A DNA stretch of 64,000 bases, taken from NCBI GenBank assembly GCA_051000345.1, contig JBPCOJ010000046.1:1-64000 (forward strand). Reading direction: 5' to 3'. The stretch comes from JBHENC01 sp051000345. Its GTDB lineage: Bacteria > Acidobacteriota > Blastocatellia > Pyrinomonadales > Pyrinomonadaceae. Both the position numbers and the translations under genes were made by a program. A model generated the notes under the pieces. That model saw only the letters and a list, made by a program, of their open reading frames with translations, was not told the origin of the DNA and did no database searches. Of the stretch, positions 34,603 to 42,855 are shown piece after piece. Position 1 is the first letter of the stretch. Every line of letters starts with the position of its first letter.

Positions 34603-36045
34603 TTGACGGAGACAGCCGACAGCAGCGCGCGAATTCTTATCGCCGAAGACGAAGCCAATCTGCGCATCGTGATTCAGAAAGAGTTGCAGCGCCTAGGCTA
34701 CCGCGTGCAGGCGGAGCCGGACGGCGAGGCCGCGCTGCGTCGTCTCGAAGAAGGCAATGTTGACGTGCTGCTTTGCGACATCAACATGCCGCGCATGGAC
34801 GGCATGGAGCTTCTGCGCCGCTTGCACGAACGCCCGAATCCGCCCGAAGTCATTATGCTGACAGGCCACGCCACCGTCGAAACCGCAATTGAGGCGATGA
34901 AGCTCGGCGCTTACGATTATCTATCGAAGCCTTACCGCATCACGGAACTCGATGCGCTCGTCAAACAAGCTGCGGAGAAACGCCGCCTGCGTGTCGATAA
35001 TCAACGCCTACGCGCGCAGTTGGAACGACAAACAACAACGCCCGAAATCATTTTTACTTCGCAGGCAATGGCCGACGTGATTCACTTGATCGAACGCGTC
35101 GCGCCTTCGGACACATCCGTTTTAATCACGGGCGAAAGCGGCACAGGCAAGGAACTGGTCGCGCAGGCCGTTCATCGTCTCTCGAATCGCGCCACGGGTG
35201 CATTCATCGATCTCAACTGCGCGGCGTTTCAGGAATCCTTGCTTGAATCGGAACTCTTCGGTTACGAAGCGGGCGCGTTTTCCGGCGCGAAGGGACGCAA
35301 GCTAGGCTTGATCGAACTCGCCGACGGCGGCACGCTTTTTCTGGATGAAGTAACGGAGTTGCCCGCGCAGCTTCAGGCGAAACTTTTGCGGGCGATAGAA
35401 ACGCGGACGTTTTATCGCGTCGGCGGCGTCCGCAAAGTCGAAGTCAACACGCGCATCGTCGCGGCGACGAACCGCAACCTCGAAACAGTGCAGACGGACG
35501 GCTCGTTTCGCTCAGACCTTCTTTATCGCATCAACAGTTTTCAGATCGCCTTGCCGCCGCTGCGCGAAAGAACGGATGACATCGAATTGATCGCGCGTCA
35601 TTTGTTGAAGCAACTCGGCGCGAGCGCTTTCGAGTTGACGCCGGAAGCTATGAACGCGCTGAAGAATTACAATTGGCCGGGCAATGTGCGGCAGTTGCGC
35701 AATTGTCTCGAACGCGCCGTGCTGCTCGCCAATGACAATCGCATTACTCTCAACGAACTCCCGCCGGAAGTGGCGCGCCCGCTTGTCACCGCCGCCAATA
35801 TGCCTTTGATGACAGCGCCGCGCAATAACAACGGCGGCAGCGACGCGGCGAGCAACGGAAACGACTCGTCAACTTCGAGCAATGCTCCGACGCCAGCCTC
35901 CTTGCGCGAAGTCGAGCGCCAGCAAATTCTTTCCGCGCTCGAACAAACGAATTGGCATCGCGGCAAAACCGCCGAAGTCCTTGGTATTTCTCCGTCAACT
36001 CTTTATCGACGCCTGCGCGATTACGGTCTGGACAAACGCAGTTAG
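34603..36045 (+). CDS. NtrC-family sigma-54-dependent response regulator
   Basis: The 480-residue protein has a receiver (Glu15-Asp16, phosphoacceptor Asp59, Lys109). The AAA+ domain has Walker A GESGTGKE (177-184), Walker B GGTLFLDE (242-249) and sigma-54 loop GAFSGA (224-229), with Ser in place of the usual Thr. A Fis-type helix-turn-helix lies at the C-terminus (GKTAEVLGISPSTLYRRL). The start is TTG 34603, three bp after the kinase stop and with GGAG upstream. It is the natural candidate to activate the sigma-54 promoter at 29319. Confidence 0.95.
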   Translation: MTETADSSARILIAEDEANLRIVIQKELQRLGYRVQAEPDGEAALRRLEEGNVDVLLCDINMPRMDGMELLRRLHERPNPPEVIMLTGHATVETAIEAMKLGAYDYLSKPYRITELDALVKQAAEKRRLRVDNQRLRAQLERQTTTPEIIFTSQAMADVIHLIERVAPSDTSVLITGESGTGKELVAQAVHRLSNRATGAFIDLNCAAFQESLLESELFGYEAGAFSGAKGRKLGLIELADGGTLFLDEVTELPAQLQAKLLRAIETRTFYRVGGVRKVEVNTRIVAATNRNLETVQTDGSFRSDLLYRINSFQIALPPLRERTDDIELIARHLLKQLGASAFELTPEAMNALKNYNWPGNVRQLRNCLERAVLLANDNRITLNELPPEVARPLVTAANMPLMTAPRNNNGGSDAASNGNDSSTSSNAPTPASLREVERQQILSALEQTNWHRGKTAEVLGISPSTLYRRLRDYGLDKRS

Positions 36046-36080
36046 CAAAAACATCAAACCGCAATTCAACGCTTCATTAA

Positions 36081-36130
36081 AAATAAAGAGGCGCGTGTCG
36101 AGAATCGTTCGACACGCGCCTCTTTATTTT
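36081..36130. terminator. 21-bp perfect bidirectional terminator
   Basis: Arms 36081-36101 and 36109-36129 form a perfect 21-bp stem with a 7-nt loop and AAATAAA/TTTATTT ends. It separates the plus-strand NtrC gene from the convergent catabolic operon. Confidence 0.93.
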
Positions 36131-36161
36131 CTACGAGAAACTTATAGCGGCTTGCTTCTTC

Positions 36162-36190
36162 ATTCTGACTCCTGACCTATGTCTCCTGTT
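36162..36190. repeat. single arm of the heptamer repeat family at the ligase 3' end
   Basis: ATTCTGA-CTCCTGA-CCTATGT-CTCCTGT units match the right arm at 7189. The minus-strand ligase stop (36177-36179) and its last codons lie within it. Confidence 0.6.
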
Positions 36191-37724
36191 TCAATTTTCT
36201 CCGGTCAACTTTGCCGCGATCATTCTTCGGCAATGAATGGACAAATTCGATCCATCGCGGATATTTGTAGAGCGCGATTTTTGATTTAACGAAGTCTTTG
36301 ATTTCCTGCGCCAACTCATCGCGCGCGGTGAATGAGTCGTGGAGTACGATGAAGGCTTTCGGTTTGATGAGCGAGTCGCCCGCGTCGTGACCGATGACGG
36401 CGCACTCTTGAATCGCTTCGTGTTGCAGTAAACAGTTTTCAATTTCGACGGGCGCGACGTAAACGCCGGAGACCTTCAGCATGTCGTCCGTGCGCCCGTG
36501 ATACCAGAAATAACCGTCTTCGTCTTTGTGAAACTGATCGCCGGTCATGCACCAATCGCCCGCGAAAGTCTCCTTCGATTTTCCGTGCGCCTGCCAGTAA
36601 CACAGCGCCGCCGAATCGCCTTTAACGCGCAAGGTTCCCATCTCGCCCGTCGGCACATCACGTCCTTCAGCATCGACGATTCGCGCCTCGTAGCCTTCGA
36701 CAATGCGCCCTAGGCTGCCCGGACGAACATCATTCGCGCGGTTCGTAATGTAAATATGAAACATTTCCGCCGAGCCGATGCCGTCGTATATTTCCACATT
36801 GAACGTCTCGACCCATTTTCGATAAAGCTCCGCAGGCAATGCTTCGCCCGCCGAAAGGCACATGCGCAGCGAAGATAAATTCTTCTTCGCCGCGCCCGCT
36901 ATGTTGAGCATCGCGTTAATCATCGTCGGCACGCTCGTTAAAATCGTCGGGCGAAAGCGCTCGATCATCCCGAACATTTTTTCGGGCGTCGAGCGTTCGC
37001 TAAAGAGCGCGGTTGCGCCGCCGACTGCGAAGGGGAAAAGCAGATTCGTGCCTGTCGCGTAACCGAAAAAAAGTTTCGGAACGGAAACCGTTAAATCAGT
37101 TTCACAAACTCCGAGCGTGCGCTTGGCGTAGACTTCCGTGTTGAATGGCAGATCGTGATGAAGATGAACAGCGCCCTTCGGATGCCCTGTCGAGCCGGAC
37201 GTGAAAAGCCAGATCGCCACGTCGTCGCGGTGCGTATCGGCGGGCGTTAATTCCCCGGACATCTGCAATGTCGTTTGATCGAACGATAAAAAATTTCCGT
37301 GCTCCTTGCCCACCACAAGCACATGACGCAAGTGCTTCGCGTCTTTTATCGCTTCGGCAAACGTCTCGATTAAATGTTCGTTGATGACGGCGACGCGGGC
37401 GCGCGTGTATTCTAGGTAATACTTATAATCGGCGGCAGGCAATAACGGATTGACCATCGTCAAGACTGCGCCGATCTTGCTTGTGCCGAACCAAGTCCAG
37501 ACGAATTCCGGGCAATCCGGCAGCGCAATCAATACGCGGTCTTCCATGCCGACGCCGAGCGCACGCAGAGCGTTGCCTGCCTGATTCGACAACTGAACGG
37601 CGTCGCCGTAAGTGTAAGTTTCGTTCTTGAAGAAAAGACACGTTCGGGCGTCGCGGCCTTTCTCTACGTTGTGATAGAGAAAGTAATCGGCCATGTTGAA
37701 ACGTTCGGGGAACTCGATTTTCAT
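36177..37724 (-). CDS. benzoate/2-aminobenzoate-CoA ligase family protein
   Basis: The 515-residue adenylate-forming enzyme has ATP motif TSGSTGHPKG (175-184), the aryl-binding stretch YDGIGSAEMFHIYITNRAND and the thioester-stage lysine in NDRGK (Lys505). The closest recognisable group is benzoate-CoA ligases, which includes 2-aminobenzoate (anthranilate)-CoA ligases. It lies 54 bp downstream of kynA in the kynU-kynA unit, which produces anthranilate, so anthranilate is the most likely substrate; this is inference from context. Confidence 0.88.
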   Translation of the reverse strand: MKIEFPERFNMADYFLYHNVEKGRDARTCLFFKNETYTYGDAVQLSNQAGNALRALGVGMEDRVLIALPDCPEFVWTWFGTSKIGAVLTMVNPLLPAADYKYYLEYTRARVAVINEHLIETFAEAIKDAKHLRHVLVVGKEHGNFLSFDQTTLQMSGELTPADTHRDDVAIWLFTSGSTGHPKGAVHLHHDLPFNTEVYAKRTLGVCETDLTVSVPKLFFGYATGTNLLFPFAVGGATALFSERSTPEKMFGMIERFRPTILTSVPTMINAMLNIAGAAKKNLSSLRMCLSAGEALPAELYRKWVETFNVEIYDGIGSAEMFHIYITNRANDVRPGSLGRIVEGYEARIVDAEGRDVPTGEMGTLRVKGDSAALCYWQAHGKSKETFAGDWCMTGDQFHKDEDGYFWYHGRTDDMLKVSGVYVAPVEIENCLLQHEAIQECAVIGHDAGDSLIKPKAFIVLHDSFTARDELAQEIKDFVKSKIALYKYPRWIEFVHSLPKNDRGKVDRRKLKQET

Positions 37725-37778
37725 ACGTGATTGACGAATGAAGAATAGGCGAGGATGGAATAATTCTTCTGTGCGATG

Positions 37779-38648
37779 TTATGCGTCGCTGGTCGCTGCT
37801 GTAAACGGACAATTCTCTGCGCCTTGTTTTGCGTCGAGAAGAGTGCGCGCTTCCCACAGTTCCGGGAAGAATTTTTTATCGAGCGTCGTGCGCAAATATC
37901 CGACGCCTTCAGAGCCGCCCGTGCCGCGTTTGGTTCCGACCATGCGTTCGACCATCTTGACGTGATGCGTGCGCCACAATGAAAAGTATTCGTCGTGCGC
38001 AATAAGACTTTCCGCTAATTGAAATTCTTCGTAACGATCTTCAAAGTGCGTGATGACTTCGAGCACGGCACGCGTTCTTCGATCATAAAGCTGGCGGCGC
38101 ATTTCCTTGTCGAGCATTGAATCGTCTGCGGGCGCATCGAATCCGCGTCGGCACAGATAGCTGTAAAAAGCATCGCTTAAGGATGTTTGTTGAAAGCGCG
38201 CGGAGAGCCGCTTCGTCGCAAATTCGTCTTCGCGGAAGCTGCGCAAAATAGTTTCATCCTTCAAGCCGGACGCAAATTCTATTTCACGAAACTGCATTGA
38301 CTGAAAGCCGCTCGCCGGATTGAGCGCGTCGCGGAAACGCAGAAAGTTAATCGGCGTCATCGTCTCCAAAACGTGAATTTGATTGACGAGTATTTTCTCG
38401 ATTTCGACGACACGCATTATCCCGCGCGAAGCCTGTGCCGGACGATTCTCATTCAAATGCTCGATTGCCGAGTCTATCTCATGCAGTATTTGCTTGAACC
38501 ATAATTCATAAGTTTGATGAATCGTGATGAACAGCAGTTCATCGTGATGCGCCGGATCGGATTGGCAATCCTGCAATTCGATCAAATCGGCGACGCGCAG
38601 ATATTTGTTGTAGGAAAGCGGAGCCGCCGCGCCGTATTCATTGTCCAT
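37779..38648 (-). CDS. kynA: tryptophan 2,3-dioxygenase
   Basis: The 289-residue heme enzyme opens the indole ring of L-tryptophan to N-formylkynurenine. Conserved features are IHQTYELWFKQ (active-site His44), RFRDALNPASGFQSMQ, the heme-ligand region RTHHVKMVERMVG (His229) and the substrate loop GTKRGTGGSEG. Length and order match bacterial TDOs. It starts 7 bp after the kynU stop on the same strand. No kynurenine formamidase is encoded nearby. Confidence 0.95.
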   Translation of the reverse strand: MDNEYGAAAPLSYNKYLRVADLIELQDCQSDPAHHDELLFITIHQTYELWFKQILHEIDSAIEHLNENRPAQASRGIMRVVEIEKILVNQIHVLETMTPINFLRFRDALNPASGFQSMQFREIEFASGLKDETILRSFREDEFATKRLSARFQQTSLSDAFYSYLCRRGFDAPADDSMLDKEMRRQLYDRRTRAVLEVITHFEDRYEEFQLAESLIAHDEYFSLWRTHHVKMVERMVGTKRGTGGSEGVGYLRTTLDKKFFPELWEARTLLDAKQGAENCPFTAATSDA

Positions 38649-38655
38649 AAAGTTT

Positions 38656-39849
38656 TTAGAATGCTGCGTGAGCCGTTGCGTTGTCGGTGGCGCAGGCGCG
38701 TGTGTCGCGTATGGTTTTCAGTTCGCGTATGACGAGTTCGAGTTCTTCGTCCTTCGTGTAAAAGTGCGGCGAGATGCGTATGCCCGCGCCGGGACGATAA
38801 TCGACGATGAACTCGCGGCGGATGAGTTCACGGGTCACGGCTGCGGCGTGTTCTGCGTTAATCGTGATGGTGCCGCCGCGCTGCGATGAATCGCGCGGGC
38901 TGGTCACGGTAAAGCCCGCTTCTTCTGCCAACTCGATGAGCTTTGTTGTTTGCCGCACGCTTTTTTCGCGGATCGCAGCGACGCCGATTTCGTTGATGAT
39001 GCGATAGCCGGAACGCGCCGCATAGAGCGCGGGGATCGAGGGCGAGCCGTGCAGAAAGCGCGTGATGTCGGGCGCATAACGAATCGCGCCGGACTCGAAG
39101 GCAAAGGGCGCTTCGTGTGCCATCCAGCCGGTCGTGCGCGGTTCGAGCCGTGTTTGCAAGTCGGGACGAACATAGAGATAGCCCGCGCCGGGGCCGCCGC
39201 ACAGCCATTTCACAGAGCCGCCCGTCGCAAAATCCACGTTCAAATCCTTTACGCTGAACGGCACAGTGCCTGCCGATTGATACGTGTCGAGCACAACCAT
39301 TGCGCCGACTTCGTGCGCGCGTTCGGTGATGCGTCTGGCGTCCTGCAAAAACGCGCTCTTGAACAGCACATGCGAGAGAGGCACAAGCAAGGTTTCTTCA
39401 TCAATCGCGTGGAGCAAACGCTCCGTCGGAATCGTCATGCCGTCGTCGCTCTTGATTGTTTCGATGCGAAATTTTTTGTCGCGCGCGTGCGCTTCGTAAA
39501 CGTATTGCACGGAAGGAAATTCGAGTTCCGCGTAAACGATTTTGTTGCGTTTTGGCGTAGGATCGAAGCAGGAGAGTATGAGCGCCTGACAGACGGAAAC
39601 GTTCTGGTGCATGACGACGGTTTGCGCGTCTGCGCCGATGATGCGCGCCACTTCGTTGCCGGTGGTGACGGGCATTTCCCACCAGCCTTCCGCCCACGCG
39701 CGCACGCCGCGCGTCGCCCACGTCTCCGCGTATTCTGCGACGCTCTCGAAAACCGCGCGCGGCATTGCGCCGAGACTGTGCGAGATAAGGTAAACGGTCT
39801 TGTCTAGGATCGGAAATTCACTTCGCCATTTCAGGAGCGTGTCCGTCAA
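38656..39849 (-). CDS. kynU: kynureninase-like PLP enzyme
   Basis: From TTG 39849 the product is 397 residues. This start has a perfect GGAGG site 7 nt upstream and removes an extension that would overlap the divergent reductase gene. The fold-type I (class V) domain has the PLP lysine in GGSVKWLCGGPGAGYLY (about Lys214) and Asp188 in the DTYQSAG segment. Kynureninase cleaves kynurenine to anthranilate and alanine. Annotation as kynureninase rather than a generic class V aminotransferase rests on the GGP motif and the kynA neighbour. Confidence 0.85.
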   Translation of the reverse strand: MTDTLLKWRSEFPILDKTVYLISHSLGAMPRAVFESVAEYAETWATRGVRAWAEGWWEMPVTTGNEVARIIGADAQTVVMHQNVSVCQALILSCFDPTPKRNKIVYAELEFPSVQYVYEAHARDKKFRIETIKSDDGMTIPTERLLHAIDEETLLVPLSHVLFKSAFLQDARRITERAHEVGAMVVLDTYQSAGTVPFSVKDLNVDFATGGSVKWLCGGPGAGYLYVRPDLQTRLEPRTTGWMAHEAPFAFESGAIRYAPDITRFLHGSPSIPALYAARSGYRIINEIGVAAIREKSVRQTTKLIELAEEAGFTVTSPRDSSQRGGTITINAEHAAAVTRELIRREFIVDYRPGAGIRISPHFYTKDEELELVIRELKTIRDTRACATDNATAHAAF

Positions 39850-39991
39850 AAGTTTTCCTCCGCGCGTGTGTTGTGCGTGTGCTGATGATTCGCGTGTCGG
39901 CTTCACGATGAAGCGTATGCGGTCTTTGTCAACGTCGTCGGAAGTATTGTACTGTTGCGGTTGCCCGCCAAACAAGCGCGGCGTCCGACTT
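39850..39991. promoter_or_regulatory. divergent promoter region, kynU and OYE-type reductase
   Basis: The 142 bp between TTG 39849 (minus) and ATG 39992 (plus) must carry both promoters. A weak plus-strand candidate is TTGTCA (39926-39931) with TGTACT 16 bp later. No operator palindrome stands out. Confidence 0.35.
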
Positions 39992-41458
39992 ATGTGGCAC
40001 ACGGAAAATCCTATTCGCCATCCATTACCGGAAACCTCTTGGCCGACGGCAGAAGAAGCCGCCGCGTCGCTTCTGTTTCAATCGATTCAAACCGGCAATC
40101 TCGCGCTTCAGAGCCGCACATGGATACCTGCGATGGTGCCTTGGCGCGCAACTGATGACGGCTATGTAACGACTGATAATCTCGATTGGTACGCGCGGTT
40201 TGCGCGTGGGCGTCCCGGCGCAATCGTCGTTGAAGCGACGGGCATACGAGATATTGCAAGCGGGCCGCTGCTGCGCATATCTCATGACCGTTATATTCCG
40301 GGACTGCGCCGACTCGTTGAAACCGTGCGGCGTGCGAGCGACGGGCAGACGCGGCTTTTCGTTCAACTAATAGATTTTCTTGCGGTCAAACGTCGTCCAG
40401 AAAAACAGAAATTCTTTCAACGCTTCTTCACCGTCACTAACCGCCACCGCCGCGCTTTGATTGAAGCAACAGGCGAAGCCGAATGGTTGGGGAAAAGTGA
40501 AACGGCGGTGCGCGATTTTCTTGCCGTCGCGCCGGATGAATTAATCGACGCGGTGCTGGATGAACGCGAAAGGGAATCGCTGCGTTACGGTTACCGCGAG
40601 CGCATCACGGACACGCATCTCGCGCACATACGCTCGTTGCCGGAAGCATTGCCGAAGATGTTTGCCGCCGCCGCATGGCGCGCGCGCGAGGCAGGATTCG
40701 ACGGCGTCGAGCTTCACTACGCTCACGCTTACACGATGGCTTCCTTTTTGAGCCGGAGAAATAATCGCGCGGACGGTTATGGCGGCGCGCGTGAGAATCG
40801 CGTGCGGTTGCCAACGGAAGTTTACCGCGCGGTGCGCGAGCGCGTCGGCGACGATTACGTGGTCGGCGTGCGTTTTTTAGCGGATGAAGTAATTGAAAAC
40901 GGCAGCCGCATCGAAGACGCCGTTTACTTTGCGGAAGAATTCGCGCGCGCCGGTTTTGATTTTCTTTCGCTGTCCAAAGGCGGAAAGTTTGAGGACGCGA
41001 AGCAGCCGAAAACGAATCACGCCGTTTATCCTTACACGGGAAAAAGCGGCTACGAATGTATGCCGACGATTCTCTCGGACGCGCGCGGCCCCTTTGGTCG
41101 CAACGTTCCTTTAGCGGCAACGATCAAGCGCGCGGTCAATGAGGCGGGATTTCAAACGCCCGTCATCGCATCCGGCGGCATCGCAAACTTCCGACAAGCC
41201 GAAGCTATTTTGCAGCGCGGAGAAGCGGACATCATCGCTTCCGCGCGTCAATCGCTTGCCGACCCGGATTGGTTCTTGAAAATTTTAACGGGACGCGGGC
41301 GGGAAATTCGACGCTGCACTTTCACCAATTACTGCGAAGGCTTGGATCAATCGCACAAGCAAGTGACGTGCAAGCTTTGGGATCGCCTGCGACTCGACGA
41401 AGCGGGCATTAAGTTGAGCGATGACAATCGTCGCCGCCTTGTCGCGCCGGAAGATTAG
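39992..41458 (+). CDS. Old-Yellow-Enzyme-type FMN oxidoreductase (2-aminobenzoyl-CoA reductase half?)
   Basis: From ATG 39992 the product is 488 residues. This is an FMN TIM barrel of the NADH:flavin oxidoreductase/2,4-dienoyl-CoA reductase group. Visible are VELHYAHAYTMASFLS (H-x2-H active-site pair), NRADGYGG, VIASGGIANF and a C-terminal Cys-containing segment TNYCEGLDQSHKQVTC. In 2-aminobenzoyl-CoA monooxygenase/reductase an OYE-like domain is fused after an FAD monooxygenase. Here it is a separate gene near a matching monooxygenase, divergent from kynU. Substrate assignment is contextual. Confidence 0.82.
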   Translation: MWHTENPIRHPLPETSWPTAEEAAASLLFQSIQTGNLALQSRTWIPAMVPWRATDDGYVTTDNLDWYARFARGRPGAIVVEATGIRDIASGPLLRISHDRYIPGLRRLVETVRRASDGQTRLFVQLIDFLAVKRRPEKQKFFQRFFTVTNRHRRALIEATGEAEWLGKSETAVRDFLAVAPDELIDAVLDERERESLRYGYRERITDTHLAHIRSLPEALPKMFAAAAWRAREAGFDGVELHYAHAYTMASFLSRRNNRADGYGGARENRVRLPTEVYRAVRERVGDDYVVGVRFLADEVIENGSRIEDAVYFAEEFARAGFDFLSLSKGGKFEDAKQPKTNHAVYPYTGKSGYECMPTILSDARGPFGRNVPLAATIKRAVNEAGFQTPVIASGGIANFRQAEAILQRGEADIIASARQSLADPDWFLKILTGRGREIRRCTFTNYCEGLDQSHKQVTCKLWDRLRLDEAGIKLSDDNRRRLVAPED

Positions 41459-41595
41459 CCACAGAGACACAGAGACACAAAGGCACAGAGGCACAGAGGC
41501 ACAGAGCAGGCGAACAAATACAAAAGGAAAAGTATAAGCGGAGAAATATCTCTTATTACTTTTCCTTTATTTCTGTGCCTCTGTGTCTCTGTGGC
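41458..41595. repeat. octamer/nonamer CACAGAG tandem repeat with inverted copy
   Basis: The left array (41458-41506) is repeated (A/G)(G)CACAGAG. The right array (41571-41595) is the complement. The outermost 17 bp (41458-41474 with 41579-41595) pair perfectly. Between them 41522-41569 forms a second hairpin (AAAGGAAAAGTA with TACTTTTCCTTT). The first base belongs to the TAG of the upstream gene, so it lies exactly between two convergent stops. Confidence 0.85.
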
Positions 41596-41601
41596 AAGTT
41601 T

Positions 41602-42723
41602 CTAACGCGACTTTTCGTAGGCGGCGATGAACTGTGAATCTCTGCGTTGCAAGTTATCGTGACTGATTTTCTTGCTTCTCGTCATCAGCTTATAAGCGAA
41701 GGTGAGCGGATCGAGATGCGTGTAATCCTTCGCGCGCTCGAACCACACGCGGCTTTCGTGCGCGGCCTCCTGATAGGCTTCGATGACGGGCTTTCTCGCT
41801 CTTTCAAATTCGTGGAGCGCCGTTGTCACGTCTTGCGTGTCAGCGAAACATTTGTGCAGAGCGATGGCATCTTCGAGCGCGAGCTTCGTGCCTGACCCGA
41901 TGGAAAAGTGCGCCGTGTGCAGCGCGTCGCCCAGAAGCACGATATTGCGATGGCTCCAATGTTCGTTGCGCACGTTGACGAAGTTGATCCACTTCGAGTT
42001 ATTGGACAACAGTTCATGCCCGCCCAGATCGTCTGCGAAAACTTCGCTAAGATAAGCGCGCGTCGCTTCATCCGATGTTTTATCAAGCCCGGCGCGCGTC
42101 CATGTTTCCATGTCGCATTCGACGATGAATGTGCTCATTTGTTTGTTGAATTTGTATGAATGAGCGGCGAAGACTCCGGCAAGTGTTTCGCGGAACGTGA
42201 GCGTCAGTCCATGAAACAATGCCCTTGTGCCGTACCAGATATATTTGTTTGCGCCCGCGCTTAAAGAAGGTTGAAAAAACTTGCTGAAGCTTTGCCGCAC
42301 AGAACTATTGACGCCGTCCGCGCCGACGATTAAATCGGCGTCAGCGTAAATGTTTGCGGCGGAAGCTTGGCAACGAAAGCGCAGATCGACGCCTAGATTG
42401 CGGCAACGCTGCTGCAAAATGTTTAGCAGCTCGATGCGCGCGATGCCGGAAAATTTGTTGCCGCGAATCGTGACGCGCTCGCCTTTATGAACTACGTCCA
42501 CATTGTCCCACGTCTCGAAACTTTCCGTAATGCGCGCGCATGATTCCGCATCGCTGCTTTCGAGATAGGAAAGCGTTTTGTCGGAAAAGACTACGCCCCA
42601 GCCGAACGTATCACCGGGCGCATTCCGCTCGATCAACGTGATGTCATGCGCCGGATTGCTTTTCTTCATCAGCAGCGCGAAATACAATCCGGCTGGCCCG
42701 CCGCCGATGATTTTGATTTTCAT
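41602..42723 (-). CDS. FAD-dependent monooxygenase (2-aminobenzoyl-CoA/salicylyl-CoA hydroxylase type)
   Basis: From ATG 42723 the product is 373 residues, starting right at the dinucleotide fold MKIKIIGGGPAGLY. FGWGVVFSDKTL and the flavin-binding GDALHTAHFSIGSGTKLALEDA are hallmarks of the N-terminal half of salicylyl-CoA 5-hydroxylase and 2-aminobenzoyl-CoA monooxygenase/reductase. Known versions of the latter are fused to an OYE-like domain, which here is encoded by the convergent neighbour. It probably hydroxylates anthraniloyl-CoA made by the adjacent ligase. Confidence 0.85.
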   Translation of the reverse strand: MKIKIIGGGPAGLYFALLMKKSNPAHDITLIERNAPGDTFGWGVVFSDKTLSYLESSDAESCARITESFETWDNVDVVHKGERVTIRGNKFSGIARIELLNILQQRCRNLGVDLRFRCQASAANIYADADLIVGADGVNSSVRQSFSKFFQPSLSAGANKYIWYGTRALFHGLTLTFRETLAGVFAAHSYKFNKQMSTFIVECDMETWTRAGLDKTSDEATRAYLSEVFADDLGGHELLSNNSKWINFVNVRNEHWSHRNIVLLGDALHTAHFSIGSGTKLALEDAIALHKCFADTQDVTTALHEFERARKPVIEAYQEAAHESRVWFERAKDYTHLDPLTFAYKLMTRSKKISHDNLQRRDSQFIAAYEKSR

Positions 42724-42855
42724 GTGGATTTGCACCCGCTCATCGACATAATAAAAGCTCCGCGTTCGTTGGTGAAGCGCATGACAAAAGCGCCGCGCTA
42801 TACAGCGTAATCGGATAACGCCCGGCAAGGAATGTGTGTTGCGAAAGACGGCGAA

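Noticed and set aside
38950..39807. 285-codon plus-strand frame opposite kynU
   Set aside because: Antisense shadow of kynU with Arg/His/Phe-rich low-complexity composition.
39800..39991. Extended N-terminus for the OYE-type reductase
   Set aside because: It would overlap the kynU coding start and its well-placed GGAGG site; ATG 39992 is consistent with the protein domain.
41458..41506. CACAGAG array as a CRISPR
   Set aside because: Tandem 8-9 bp units, no spacers and an inverted copy nearby.
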